Assembly: GCA_022925895.1 (NCBI GenBank)
Contig: JAKSYS010000006.1
Span: 124,001-188,000, forward strand
Origin: Fragilaria crotonensis
Lineage: Eukaryota > Bacillariophyta > Fragilariophyceae > Fragilariales > Fragilariaceae
Reading direction: 5' to 3'
DNA length: 64,000 bases
Below are positions 22,987 to 32,714 of this stretch, in pieces. The notes below the pieces were generated by a model. The model was not told the origin of the DNA. It was given only the letters and a program-made list of their open reading frames with translations, and did no database searches. How positions within the stretch are numbered: position 1 is the stretch's first letter; each line of letters starts with the position of its first letter. A program made the translations under genes and the position numbers.

Positions 22987-23554
22987 CTACCATGGTGTCA
23001 CGCCAGTCGCCTGCGGGTGGTGCAACAAAGGCCCACAGATCATACATTTGCGCACTTTCTTTGTACTGGTCAGCAAGTGTTTCTGATGTTTGCGACAATT
23101 CTTTTAAGTTATTGTTGTCAGTTGTCGCTTTCTGATTGCACACGCCATCCTTAAACATAAGAAGCCCATTCTCGCAAACCTGTTCGTAACCACGGCGCTT
23201 CTTTTGTAAAGTCCCATGATTGCTGATCCATTGTTTGGTGAGAGTCTCTTCCTCCATAATAAGGTTGTTAATCTTCACACAAATCGCATCGTTCTGATTT
23301 GTAACTTTACAAAGTTTTGTAAGTTCCAGACAATTTTTAATTCCATTTTGAATACATTGAACAGCAATTGTGTACTCCCTTCCTAAGGCTTGACTCTCTG
23401 CCACAGCCCATTGTGCACGAGGACGCCTTGCCACCTTCATGTCTTTGTTGCTAGGCTTGCTCATCAAAATGTCCGTTCCATTCTTGACCGTCATCTCGTC
23501 ATGCATGTTTGTGTCTTCCCTTTTTTCATCTTGTTTTTGTGCTTGTGTGCACAT
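22987..23554 (-). CDS. Hypothetical coiled-coil-like ORF truncated by the transposon
   Basis: An ATG frame (MCTQAQKQDEKRED) of about 190 residues before it runs into the ATG microsatellite on the minus strand and then the transposon end. Charged, helix-prone, no family recognised. Because the poly-Met frame is also open on the far side of the transposon (13110 down to 13024), the gene may once have read through the microsatellite; this is speculative, as any frame avoiding TGA would do so. Confidence 0.35.
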
Positions 23555-23710
23555 TCTGTTCTACAAGTCGCAGTACATTGTGGTACAAAAACTATTGTAA
23601 ATCTAACACATACAAACATTACACGCATATATCTTTGTACCTAAATTTTGCTTGCTTCCTCGCTTCTTAGAATTCAGTGAAAAGCACATCAAGAGCCCCA
23701 AATCCTCTTC

Positions 23711-24040
23711 ATGCTTTCTTCTACATCCTGCCGCAACCCATTGTGTCCTATTCCCCACAAAGTATTCAGAACCCATTCATCTTATACGCGTCACCTTAAC
23801 AGCTCCACCGGATGTTTGCACTACATCCGAACTGGCACTTCTGCCTTTGCAAAGCCCCCCGTCACTCCACCAGGAATCGTGGTATCTACAAGTGCCAAAA
23901 CACCTGCATTTTTCCGTCCCCATTTTGTCAACCGTGAACACTCATATGCAATGTTGCCACAGGAATCCAAGAATGGTGATGCAACTCCCTTAAGCACTTG
24001 CCAGAATGTACACGAAGGTACTGACAACAACTTTCAGTGA
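23711..24040 (+). CDS. Short ORF with a zinc-finger-like motif, possible transposase fragment
   Basis: 109 residues from an ATG. The stretch CPIPHKVFRTHSSYTRHLNSSTGC resembles in spacing the N-terminal finger of the nearby Plavaka-like transposase (C-x4-C...H...SSSC). There is no continuation beyond the stop at 24040. It could be the start of a second, truncated transposase gene, or chance. Confidence 0.25.
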   Translation: MLSSTSCRNPLCPIPHKVFRTHSSYTRHLNSSTGCLHYIRTGTSAFAKPPVTPPGIVVSTSAKTPAFFRPHFVNREHSYAMLPQESKNGDATPLSTCQNVHEGTDNNFQ

Positions 24041-27000
24041 TTAGGAGCAAATGATGATGACTCTGCGGATGTAGAAGTCTATTCAAAAACTAGAGAGTAT
24101 TTCACCTCCAGGGATTTGTTTCTGGTGGTTAAGGTCCGGCCTTAGTGACTACATCTAAACAGAGTACTTGCACCAAGTAACTTATAAATGTTCGCTGAGT
24201 CAGAGCAATAGCTACTCTATAGTGAGCGTGAAAGTTATACAAAAAGTTATACACTCGGAGAACAACATGATCAGACAGTTTTCAGTCATGAGTCGGACAT
24301 CAAGACGGGCAGTGGCAACAATAAATTATGAGACATGCGAACTGTGCATAACGATTACTCGTACTCCGATTCTGTATCATATGCTTACTACAGTACAATA
24401 CCATGGTACAAGTACCCGTAACCCGTACCTGGTACCACGGAGTATGCGATACGTGATACGTAGCGCACTCGGTACTAGCGTACCCTACGGTGTAGGGTAC
24501 CGAGTTCGGCACGGCCTACACTACTAATGAAGCCTGAGTAGCAATGCTTACCTATGTTGTATGATAATGTACAAAAATCTGAAGGATGAGACCCAGCCAA
24601 CCCCTAATCAACACACCTGAGATTGCAGACCTTGTGCTTTTTGTGTCCAGTGAATATCATGTTCAATCTCATATGGCTGCACTGTACTTTTGCAGGTGGT
24701 GGGGTCATTGCTAACCTTAGCCATTTCTGGGGAAAGCATTTAAATGACATACCTAAAATCTTGTCATGCTCCTTCAAGACAAGGAGCACAATTTTGCTGA
24801 TTTGGTCAAATTCCAGAGGGTACTCACACACGCATTGCTGCTTGCCCTGAATCTGTTGACTGCAGGATTTGGAGGCAGGATACCACTGCAACACCATCAT
24901 TCCTGCTGCCCCAGAAGCTCAAGCCACATTCCACCAGAGTCAGATTGGAATTACCAAATCTCATGTCTCCTATGAACAGCCCAATGTTGTTGAGGTTTAC
25001 TAACCTTCATTCCTTGTTGTACTAGGCCTTGAGAGTATTGTCAGTCCAGCCAGTACTGAATTTTGTCGAAGTGAACGTCAATAAGTTCTACTGTGTCATG
25101 GCAGATGTCAGGTCAAATTTGCCACAGAACAAGAATGCTGTTAGGTAGCAGGCTGTTGTAGTGGCTGATGCTTCCCACAACAGGCTTCCTCCATTGATGA
25201 ACAGCATATCTTTTGCATAACCACAAATTCCTGAATTGCATAAAGCATTTTCCATTTCCCTGCTGAGTGGCAAAAGATGATCTTCTCCATGGGCAAACAA
25301 CACAGACGATGACCAAAAGCAAATCTTGCCAATGATTGAGGATACAATTGTGTTGACTCAAGCACCTCCAGCTTTGAGGCAGTCAAGTAATGACAAGCAA
25401 TGCTGGCCTTCATTTGGATGAAACCAACAGGAAACAAGCATCACAACATGGAATGCCAATGTCATAACCCAACTTCCATGTTGGAAGCCTATTTTCCTTC
25501 AATCATCCCATTGGCTGATAATGTGTTGTCATCGTCCTATGACTTGGCATGCACCACCACAAAGTGACAAGCAGAATCAGATTGAATTGTTGGTGAGCAG
25601 CACATGATACAATGCTGCACATGCAATGTAGCTGGATCAACAACCTTTGTGTTTGGCCAATGTCCATGGTTGAGAGGCGTATTTAGAATTTCATGTTGAC
25701 CATGTGTTAATGGATTCTTCCGTGATGCAATAGCTATGGCATGTAATACTACTCACCAATGATGAACACTTGAATAGCATACCTACACAAAAACATGTAA
25801 ATGCCAGCTGTATGTGAGTTGACCTATGCTAGCAGTAATTCTCACATGTTGATATCATTGTCATGTGATGTTGTTGACATTTGAGCTTGAGGTCAGTGGT
25901 CCCTGTACAGGTAGTACGTGCGCTCAGCGTATACTCCGTACTTGGAGTACAGTATACAGTGTACAGTGTACAGTACGTGGTGCATGGTGCATAGCAATAT
26001 GGTACTGTAGTTCTCTAACGTACTGGACTACAACGACGAGTAAATGGAGAAAGGAATGAAACCGTGAAGTGTTGCACGTTGTACTACGTATACTCGAGTA
26101 CTGAAGTACAAGTACTCCGAGTACACAAGAGCACGTACCAAGTACTCGTAGAGGGTTCCCTGTTTACACTTTACACTTTACACTCCGTGACTCGTGACTG
26201 CATCATTCAGTACGAGGTGTACAACAACTGAGAACAATTCTCGTACAAATGTGTACTGGCAGTATCATGCCTGCAACTTGTACTAGAAAACGTGGTACTC
26301 TGTCACTTAGAATCTTATACAAGTGGGGTATAACTTTCAAAGACTACAAGTCGGTAGAGGCATTTTTACACGGTTCAAGTTAGTGATTGCTACTTCAAGT
26401 AGAAATGGAAACATATACAAGATGTGTATAACCCTGACGTATAACGGCAATATTTGTATATGTTTCCCCAGTACTCACAGGTATGTTCAAGTCGTTGTGG
26501 TACGGGGAGTACGTTTGTTTCTTTTTTAAGAACCACGTGTTTTTATGTAGTATATAGGATGACCGCATTGACACTTGCAATTCTGCAAATTCGAACCTGA
26601 GCACATCTTAGTTTTACATACGCTGAGAGGAGACACTGCGAAATGTCGTGGTGCAAGCAGTCACTTGACGTAGAAGATTTATTGAATCCTTTCTATCAAA
26701 TGACTAAATCCCGAGTGGACCACCTTATCGGCAGCTGTTGGCTTCGATCTATCGATTTCTGACATAAGCCCCAGCCATGACGTGTCCCGACCTATGCTAA
26801 ATGTACATACGCCGTAAAAAGGTACGCAGTTTTCGTTCGTTTCTTCATCTCCCTGACCTCTTAATGTACGAAGGACCAAGTCGAAAGGAGCTCTTCAATA
26901 GTAGAGTAAAACATACCTGGTTCTCAATGAATTCTACATAGCTGTTCATACGAGCAAGTGGTCATATTGCTACGCATACCCTTGTACTCCGCATGGACGT

Positions 27001-27154
27001 ACTTAAGAGTAGAAGTTGTTTTTAGGTGCAGTTGAAGACCACAGCGCCTGTTCCCATTGTTTTCGTTGCACTTCAGACGTCCACGTAGACCCCCCCTAAC
27101 ATCGATCCCATCTGTGAAAGCATTGATCATTACAATAATTGATAATTGATCAAG
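24041..27154. other. Long intergenic region with decayed sequence and GTAC palindromes
   Basis: No intact gene found. 24600-25650 has coding-like composition on both strands but every frame is broken (longest about 98 residues, minus strand 25141-25437), so it is probably an old transposon or pseudogene I cannot name. 24360-24530 and 25905-26130 are dense in GTAC palindromes. The last 200 bases before 27155 are the presumed promoter of the next gene. Confidence 0.5.
25905..26130. repeat. GTAC-rich palindromic tract
   Basis: Repeated words such as TACTCCGTACTTGGAGTAC, TACAGTGTACAGTGTACAGTAC and GAGTACTGAAGTACAAGTACTC. Similar tracts lie at 3545-3660, 11430-11520, 24360-24530, 42480-42620, 58370-58510 and 63880-64000, always outside genes. 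Confidence 0.8.
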
Positions 27155-28345
27155 ATGACCGAGACAACGCAAGTCCATGTAGATACCATCTTTGATGAAT
27201 CCAAACCCTCTGACGATGAGCAGCTCATCATGAGAAAGCTCCAACACGAATACTACATGTCTGTGCGAGAGTCACCGGATCTACTTCGAACTCCTAGTTT
27301 AGAGGATTTGGCTAGATTGAGTCGAAAGCAAGTTATCAGGAAGAAGTCTTTTGATCGACAAAAGTCTGAATCCAGACAACAAACAGCACAACAGGAGTTT
27401 GAGAAACGACGACTTCGCACGAGCGAGGGCAAGGCACCTCACCTCCGTGGGGCTTACCCTGTAACACCTGAGGTTCAACTTGCCAAGGATGAAATTCTTG
27501 AACAGATTCGTACCGAGGCCGAAAGAGTCAAAATGGAAAGGCATGCGCTGAAAAGCACGAGACTCCGTGTCGTTCACGAAGAGCTGACAACGAGAAAACA
27601 GCGTGTGAATCATCGAGCATCACTTCCTAAACAAACATCATTCCCACCTGAGTTTCAAGCCCTCAGGGAAGAGATCAAGAAGTATCGCAACCCCACGACT
27701 ACAGGATCTCACTCTCACCTCCAGGCGGCATCCAAACTCCGCGCTGTCCATGAAGAACTCACTAGCAGGTCACATGATCAAGAAGCGGCCCTCAAGTATG
27801 ACGCACCAGAGTCATCCACGCGGGCGATCAGGAGATCTCGGAGACGACGAAGCAAATCTGATGCCGAAGCCGCAACTCCAGGAAGAGCATCGCGCGCAGT
27901 GCTCATACCGAAAACGAGTCCGCTTGCCCGCTACAAGATGCAATGGTCATCCAGATCTGTCTGTTCTTCCTCCCCCGGCAACAGTTGCTGCTCGAGCATG
28001 GACGGCATTGATGAGGTTGATATGGAATATCTTAACACTCCTTCAACATCGATTTCGAACGACCACAATTCGGACATTGATGCAGTCAACTTGACAAGCG
28101 TTGCAAAATCTGAAAGGAACAGCGAAGAGGACGTCGATGGCAACAGTTTGGTGGCAGGAGTGGATGGCAACAGTTCGGTAGCAGGGCAGTCGCCTAATAC
28201 TGAGTCCGGAAGCAGCATGGATTTGTCAGAACTGGCGCTCACCCTGTCGTGTCTACTGTCTTCAGTTAATGTGAAAGAAACATTTGAATCAAGCAGTCAC
28301 AGTACGAGCAGCAAATTCTTAACTAACTCGGCAAGGTCGGCCTAG
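27155..28345 (+). CDS. Unknown charged, partly helical protein
   Basis: 396 residues from the ATG at 27155 (MTETTQVHVDTIFDES); a TTG nine bases upstream is not used. The N-terminal two thirds are rich in Arg, Lys and Glu and helix-prone, with an internal repeat of the module LR-VHEELT-R (STRLRVVHEELTTRK and ASKLRAVHEELTSRS, about 60 residues apart). A basic patch RRSRRRRSKSD could be a nuclear signal. The C-terminal third is Ser/Asp-rich and disordered, with a short duplication (DGNSLVAGVDGNSSVAG). Long, uninterrupted and ATG-initiated, so probably real; no family or function recognised. Confidence 0.6.
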   Translation: MTETTQVHVDTIFDESKPSDDEQLIMRKLQHEYYMSVRESPDLLRTPSLEDLARLSRKQVIRKKSFDRQKSESRQQTAQQEFEKRRLRTSEGKAPHLRGAYPVTPEVQLAKDEILEQIRTEAERVKMERHALKSTRLRVVHEELTTRKQRVNHRASLPKQTSFPPEFQALREEIKKYRNPTTTGSHSHLQAASKLRAVHEELTSRSHDQEAALKYDAPESSTRAIRRSRRRRSKSDAEAATPGRASRAVLIPKTSPLARYKMQWSSRSVCSSSPGNSCCSSMDGIDEVDMEYLNTPSTSISNDHNSDIDAVNLTSVAKSERNSEEDVDGNSLVAGVDGNSSVAGQSPNTESGSSMDLSELALTLSCLLSSVNVKETFESSSHSTSSKFLTNSARSA

Positions 28346-28829
28346 ACGACCGCTTCCTGTCGGATCTCATAAGGCGCAGTCTATGTATTGAAATACTCGG
28401 AGTAGTCCATTCAGTATATAGAACAAGAAGAACAAAAGTCTATTGTACAAATACATGATAGGCTAACTCGATACAAGCTATCGTACTTTGGAGTATGCTG
28501 TAATGGCGCCGTAACTTGGAATGGTGTAACGCTTTGCAGGCTTGTCGGTACCGGTACGCGGACATGGACCGATCTATTTCGGCCCTCGGGAAAACTACTG
28601 TAGGTCACGAATACAAGTCGCACTACCGGCAGTATGGTGCAGGGTGCGTTCACTCCGCTTCGTCGCTGAGTCTTACCTATCATACATATCGTCTCTCGTG
28701 CAGGGTCTCTTGTGATCCGCGTTTTTTGTTGCCACGTCGCTCGAGGTCATTCACATCATAGATGCGCAGAACGACCCTTGGGTGGAAAGAAGCTTTCTGA
28801 AGTGGGAATGAAGATTTCTTACGCGAGAC
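28346..28829. other. Intergenic, no supported gene
   Basis: Short overlapping frames only. Contains TACTCGGAGTAG and CGGTACCGGTACGCGG style palindromes. Confidence 0.45.
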
Positions 28830-29182
28830 GTGCCTTCGAATGTCGTATCACTGCTGTTCTGGAAGTCGGAGCGACGTTTAGCGGTTCTTGTTTGTCAAAT
28901 CATCGCTTGTCGCAGTGTAGTAGGGCGATTACCCATGCATCTGGATCTTGAATTAGTACCAGATAGGACTGCTGCATCTGAAGGCTTTTCTGATCCAGTC
29001 GTGAATCTGGGTACCAGGCGTCTTCTCATTACAAGATTTCGAACTCTTGAACATCCAGGAAATACTTATGTTCCGAGGAAATCATTGGTGCGACATAACG
29101 CGGACTTTTTACAACAACAGAAATCCGACAACAGATGCACCCGCATAGTTGTCAGTGAAATGACGTGTCGAATCGGTCGTCG
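28830..29182 (+). other. ORF segment interrupted by the Copia insertion
   Basis: An ATG frame of 118 codons ends at the Copia target site CGTCG (29178-29182). Read across the empty site, it stays open into 40081-40267, for 179 residues in all. No domain is recognised; the right part is partly GTACT-type low-complexity DNA, so the continuity could be chance. Confidence 0.3.
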
Positions 29183-29294
29183 AGTCGAAGTACACGGCGT
29201 GATCAAGGCTGCGTACTAGTTCGTAGAAATCCGGGTTCGGTCAAACGTAGAGTTATAAATTCTAGTGTTGTTTAACTTATGAGCTTATTTCTAG

Positions 29295-32093
29295 TGTCTA
29301 GCCTCCCAAGCCCTTGGCCTTAAGTAATGCCATCGAGTGCCTTAAATAAGGTCATCCATTTTTTGCCAGCATTCGTGGAAAAGATACTGTACTCCACTCA
29401 AAAAGGGGTTTGACCATGACGGTCAATACGGCAATGTTGACACTAATAAAAGTTGATTGAAACATTGATACGATGCTTTATTCTTCATCTATGTGTGCAT
29501 GGTTGCGAGCAATGTGGTCCAAAAAGCACCGTTTGCCATATATTGTTGAGCAAAGAAACACCGTTTTTCCACTGTCGCCGCAGTCGCTGCATTGCCAAGT
29601 TGACTTCTTCTGACACTCTCTGCATCGCCCTTGGTACCGATGATTCGTTGCTTTACCTCCAGAAGTCTTAAGCCTCTTGACTGGAGTTAAATGAGTGAGG
29701 ACACCAGCGCGTGCAGATCCATTTTCCAGCGCCCTCATGCACGCATCTTGATAGTTGGTCGGTGACGACCTCGGTCGCCGTGCACTGCTGATGCTGCTGC
29801 CGTAGGTATTGTCAATCAACTCCTCTGCAAGCATTGCATAGAAGTCCTTCTGCAGAATCGCTTTTTTGCCCGCAAGAAGGTCTGGGGCATTCTTGAATGC
29901 ATTGAAAACAAGCCATGTATCGACAACAATCATGGAAAAAATAGATAGATTGACTCTTACCGACCAATCCTTTGTCTCGACCTTCTTTTCCATTCGAAGG
30001 TCGTCCTGTCGGTATCGATTGTGACGGTCAATAGCCCCACAAGTATCATAGTAGACTTCTGCAATTTGAGGTTGCTTGATTGTCATGATTACCCTCTCTG
30101 GAGCTGCGTTTGGAGCACGGTTCACTTGCCGCCAGCGACAACGAGTATATGGTGTTCCCTCCGCAAGACTGCCTGCCGTTGCAATGAAATACCGGCGCTC
30201 ACGATCCATCCACACAAAGGCAGCCATATCAGGATCCATAGCGTCAGTCTTGTCGGAAGCTACGGCATGGAAGTCGCCGCGTTCATGGAGTTCAACGTTC
30301 GTGAGATAGGATTTTGGAAATCCTTTCGTGGCCGTCTTGACGACGCCAATGAATCGAAGTCCGTTTCGATAAAGCTCCTTCGCTGCGCCGACCGAAGCAA
30401 AGTAGGAGTCTGCACAAACAATTCGATTGGTTCCAAACCAGGGTGAGACAACGTGTTTCAAGACTTGAGTACCATGCAACAGACCGACCTCCTGGTTCCC
30501 TTGATTTTCGTCCTCCTCACCAACGAGGTCAGCACCCTTCACCAACTTTAGACGAAGCATCACACCGCTCCGACCACAAGCAGAGTTCTGGATTTCGCAG
30601 CCATTCTCAGGCTTGCGATCGATTGCAACGTATTGTGGGAGGCCATGGTTGATCCAATGGCCTCCCTGGCCGTACCAACGGCTCATGGACTCGTCAACAC
30701 AAATGTGATCCGACGGAACAAAGAAATTCGCTCGATGTTCATTGAATGCATCGACGAAGTCATCCACCAACTTCCACCTGTGTACCTCTGAACATTCGTC
30801 CTGTTCACGTTCAGTAGGTTGTTTACTCCACCTTACTGCCCGAAACAAGTCGTCGAATCGTTTTCTTGACATTCCTGTGCGACCAAAGTGAGGTGCTGGT
30901 CTATACTTCATTTGTGCCGTCGTCGCCCACAAGCTTGCCCTGGACGTAAACTCGTACGTCGTTATCAAGATCAAGAGGCCAAAGAATTTGAGTATTTCAG
31001 AGGTGTTTGTGGTTTGCAGCTCCAACTTAATCAATTCGGTGTTAGTCAATTCGACCATGGCCCTGAGTTGCTTTGGAGGGAACATGAGAAGAAAAAAATC
31101 CAGCCCTGACATCTCAGACACGGCGGCTACGTTTGTTCCTGCTCCTGGAACCAAGACATCTCCCACAGCAGTCCTGACACTCCATTGACGAGGAGGAACA
31201 GCACCATTCAATGGTGGTTCAGTGGCGGCTGACGCACGCCAGTGTACATCGTGAACAGTTGCAACAAAAGGGGAGGGTCCTGCTGGTCCTTGCGGTGGCC
31301 CTCCTGGCAATGCAACAAAAGCTGCTGCAGCAGCTGCAATTCTTGTCGTCTCAGCAGCTCTTACCTCGTCCTCGACCTCCTCATCTGAGCTCTCGAGAGC
31401 TGCAGCCATCTCTTCATTGCTCACTCTTGCGACATGAGCTCCAATTGCGTCGTCGATGGGAGCGTCGTTTCCATTCCCGAGTCCAGTCACGGGTTCATTA
31501 CTTGGGTTTGTCGTCGATCCCTCTTCTGCCAACTTGATTGATCGCGAATTCAAGCACAACTCCTTGATAGTACCACCACCAAGCTCGTAAGCTGCGGTGA
31601 TGAGAGTGACAGCACGCTTGTTGTTGGTCGAGGGGACTGAATTTACTGAAGTCACAGTCCCGATAACGTGCTTCGTTTTGGCGTTGGCTCCGTATCTTCG
31701 GTGACACTCAGACAGTGATGTCACATGGTGAGCTTTCGCCTGCACCCTTGCTCCAATCACGAAACGAGGATCGACTCTTGGCATTTAGAGCTCAATTCGC
31801 TTTGATCTGAAGGAGGTGTGATCCTTCAAAGTTCAGGGGCGACCGTCGACAAATACGATCAAAATTCCTTAGCAAAAAAATTTAGCCGCCGAAGATTTCT
31901 AATTACTCTTCAAGGAAGGATATCCAGCCAAAACCCCTTTACCCCAACCTTGCTGCAAGTGTTACGAAGAGACATGCCAAACCTGGAGCTCAACGGACCT
32001 TGCTACAGAATTGGCAAAGCATAATGGAGGTTGGCAAAAACGGCCTTATATAAGGTCATTTGGCCTTAAATAATGCCGTTGGGAGGGTAGACA
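29295..32093 (-). mobile_element. piggyBac-family DNA transposon flanked by CTAG
   Basis: 2799 bp. Ends TGTCTAGCCTCCCAA (left) and, reversed, TGTCTACCCTCCCAA (right) match at 14 of 15 positions. It is bordered by CTAG at 29291-29294 and 32094-32097; the other LTR has one CTAG at the same spot (39595-39598), proving the boundaries and a 4 bp target duplication. Subterminal palindromes built on GGCCTTAAGTAATGCC and GCCTTAAATAAGGTCAT occur at both ends. It encodes one intact transposase. Known piggyBac elements use TTAA almost exclusively, so CTAG is unusual. Confidence 0.92.
29478..31784 (-). CDS. piggyBac-family transposase
   Basis: 768 residues from the ATG at 31784, no frame breaks. The DDE_Tnp_1_7-type core starts near residue 240 (GLDFFLLMFPPKQL). 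Candidate catalytic Asp residues are D364 (HICVDESMSRWYG), D459 (IVCADSYFASV) and D586 (CGAIDRHNRYRQ), in the usual piggyBac order. The C-terminus is a Cys/His-rich zinc-binding domain (GRCRECQKKSTWQCSDCG...FLCS...CFLDH) as in other family members, where it helps bind the transposon end. The N-terminal 95 residues (KHVIGTVTSV...AAYELGGGTIKELCLNSRSI) look like a small beta-barrel, perhaps Tudor/agenet-like, which could read chromatin; that is inference. The whole gene lies between the element's inverted repeats and is probably able to act. Confidence 0.93.
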   Translation of the reverse strand: MPRVDPRFVIGARVQAKAHHVTSLSECHRRYGANAKTKHVIGTVTSVNSVPSTNNKRAVTLITAAYELGGGTIKELCLNSRSIKLAEEGSTTNPSNEPVTGLGNGNDAPIDDAIGAHVARVSNEEMAAALESSDEEVEDEVRAAETTRIAAAAAAFVALPGGPPQGPAGPSPFVATVHDVHWRASAATEPPLNGAVPPRQWSVRTAVGDVLVPGAGTNVAAVSEMSGLDFFLLMFPPKQLRAMVELTNTELIKLELQTTNTSEILKFFGLLILITTYEFTSRASLWATTAQMKYRPAPHFGRTGMSRKRFDDLFRAVRWSKQPTEREQDECSEVHRWKLVDDFVDAFNEHRANFFVPSDHICVDESMSRWYGQGGHWINHGLPQYVAIDRKPENGCEIQNSACGRSGVMLRLKLVKGADLVGEEDENQGNQEVGLLHGTQVLKHVVSPWFGTNRIVCADSYFASVGAAKELYRNGLRFIGVVKTATKGFPKSYLTNVELHERGDFHAVASDKTDAMDPDMAAFVWMDRERRYFIATAGSLAEGTPYTRCRWRQVNRAPNAAPERVIMTIKQPQIAEVYYDTCGAIDRHNRYRQDDLRMEKKVETKDWSVRVNLSIFSMIVVDTWLVFNAFKNAPDLLAGKKAILQKDFYAMLAEELIDNTYGSSISSARRPRSSPTNYQDACMRALENGSARAGVLTHLTPVKRLKTSGGKATNHRYQGRCRECQKKSTWQCSDCGDSGKTVFLCSTIYGKRCFLDHIARNHAHIDEE

Positions 32094-32573
32094 CTAGGTT
32101 TCATCTTGAAAGAACCAATTCAATCCAGGACCGATTGAATCTTGCCGATCTACTTTCGCGAAGTTAGAGGGTTGTGGGAGTGAACATTCAAAGCCTTCAT
32201 CCCACTGATAAGGGCATTGAAATGTCAACACCAACTCCACTTCCAAGAGTAAATTGGTGATTGCAACAACTGTTGCAACATGGTTAGACTTAGACAACAT
32301 GATGAGGGACACATGTTGTAAATTAGTTGGCACATGAAGGGAAATCACAGTTGGATTGCCCAAGGAAAATGTGGACAAATTGTTGTTGTAGAAAAGGAGG
32401 TTATGGGGGCGGAAAGCAGTCCGGGACAACTGTAGTTTTCGTACTGGCGAATCGCCGTATACAGTTGGCGTGAGAAACTTCGTATCCAAAGCCGGATGGG
32501 ACTCAGCTGGCGGGGACGAAAATTCAACGTCAATAACGGCACAATAACAGCTGTTAGCTGCTGTACCTTGACT

Positions 32574-32582
32574 CTCCCTCTC
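32574..32582 (-). promoter_or_regulatory. Polypurine tract of the Copia element
   Basis: GAGAGGGAG on the minus strand, directly next to the 3' LTR start AGTCAAGG; the expected primer site for plus-strand DNA synthesis. Confidence 0.8.
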
Positions 32583-32714
32583 ATTCAATGAAACAAGAAA
32601 TAGATTAGTGATGGTGTGGTGAAAATGTAGGACATGAACAATAAACATATGGGCTTGCAGGATAAGAGGGAACACTCTTAAATCCACCCAACACAAGTGC
32701 GGCGGTGCCGCGTG

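Larger units (their letters stand above)
29183..32573 (-). repeat. 3' LTR, split by the piggyBac element
   Basis: Pieces 29183-29294 and 32098-32573 (588 bp together) are collinear with the intact LTR at 39487-40075, plus the CTAG duplicated at the second insertion. The outer end AGTCGAAGTAC and the inner end GTACCTTGACT are imperfect inverted repeats of 11 bp (9 match). Confidence 0.92.

Noticed and set aside
24604-25437. Gene in the 24.6-25.5 kb region
   Set aside because: Composition is coding-like but every frame is broken and no motif is recognisable on either strand.
29298-29330. TTAA as the piggyBac target
   Set aside because: TTAA words occur in the subterminal CCTTAAG/CCTTAAAT palindromes, but the empty site shows the duplicated bases are CTAG.
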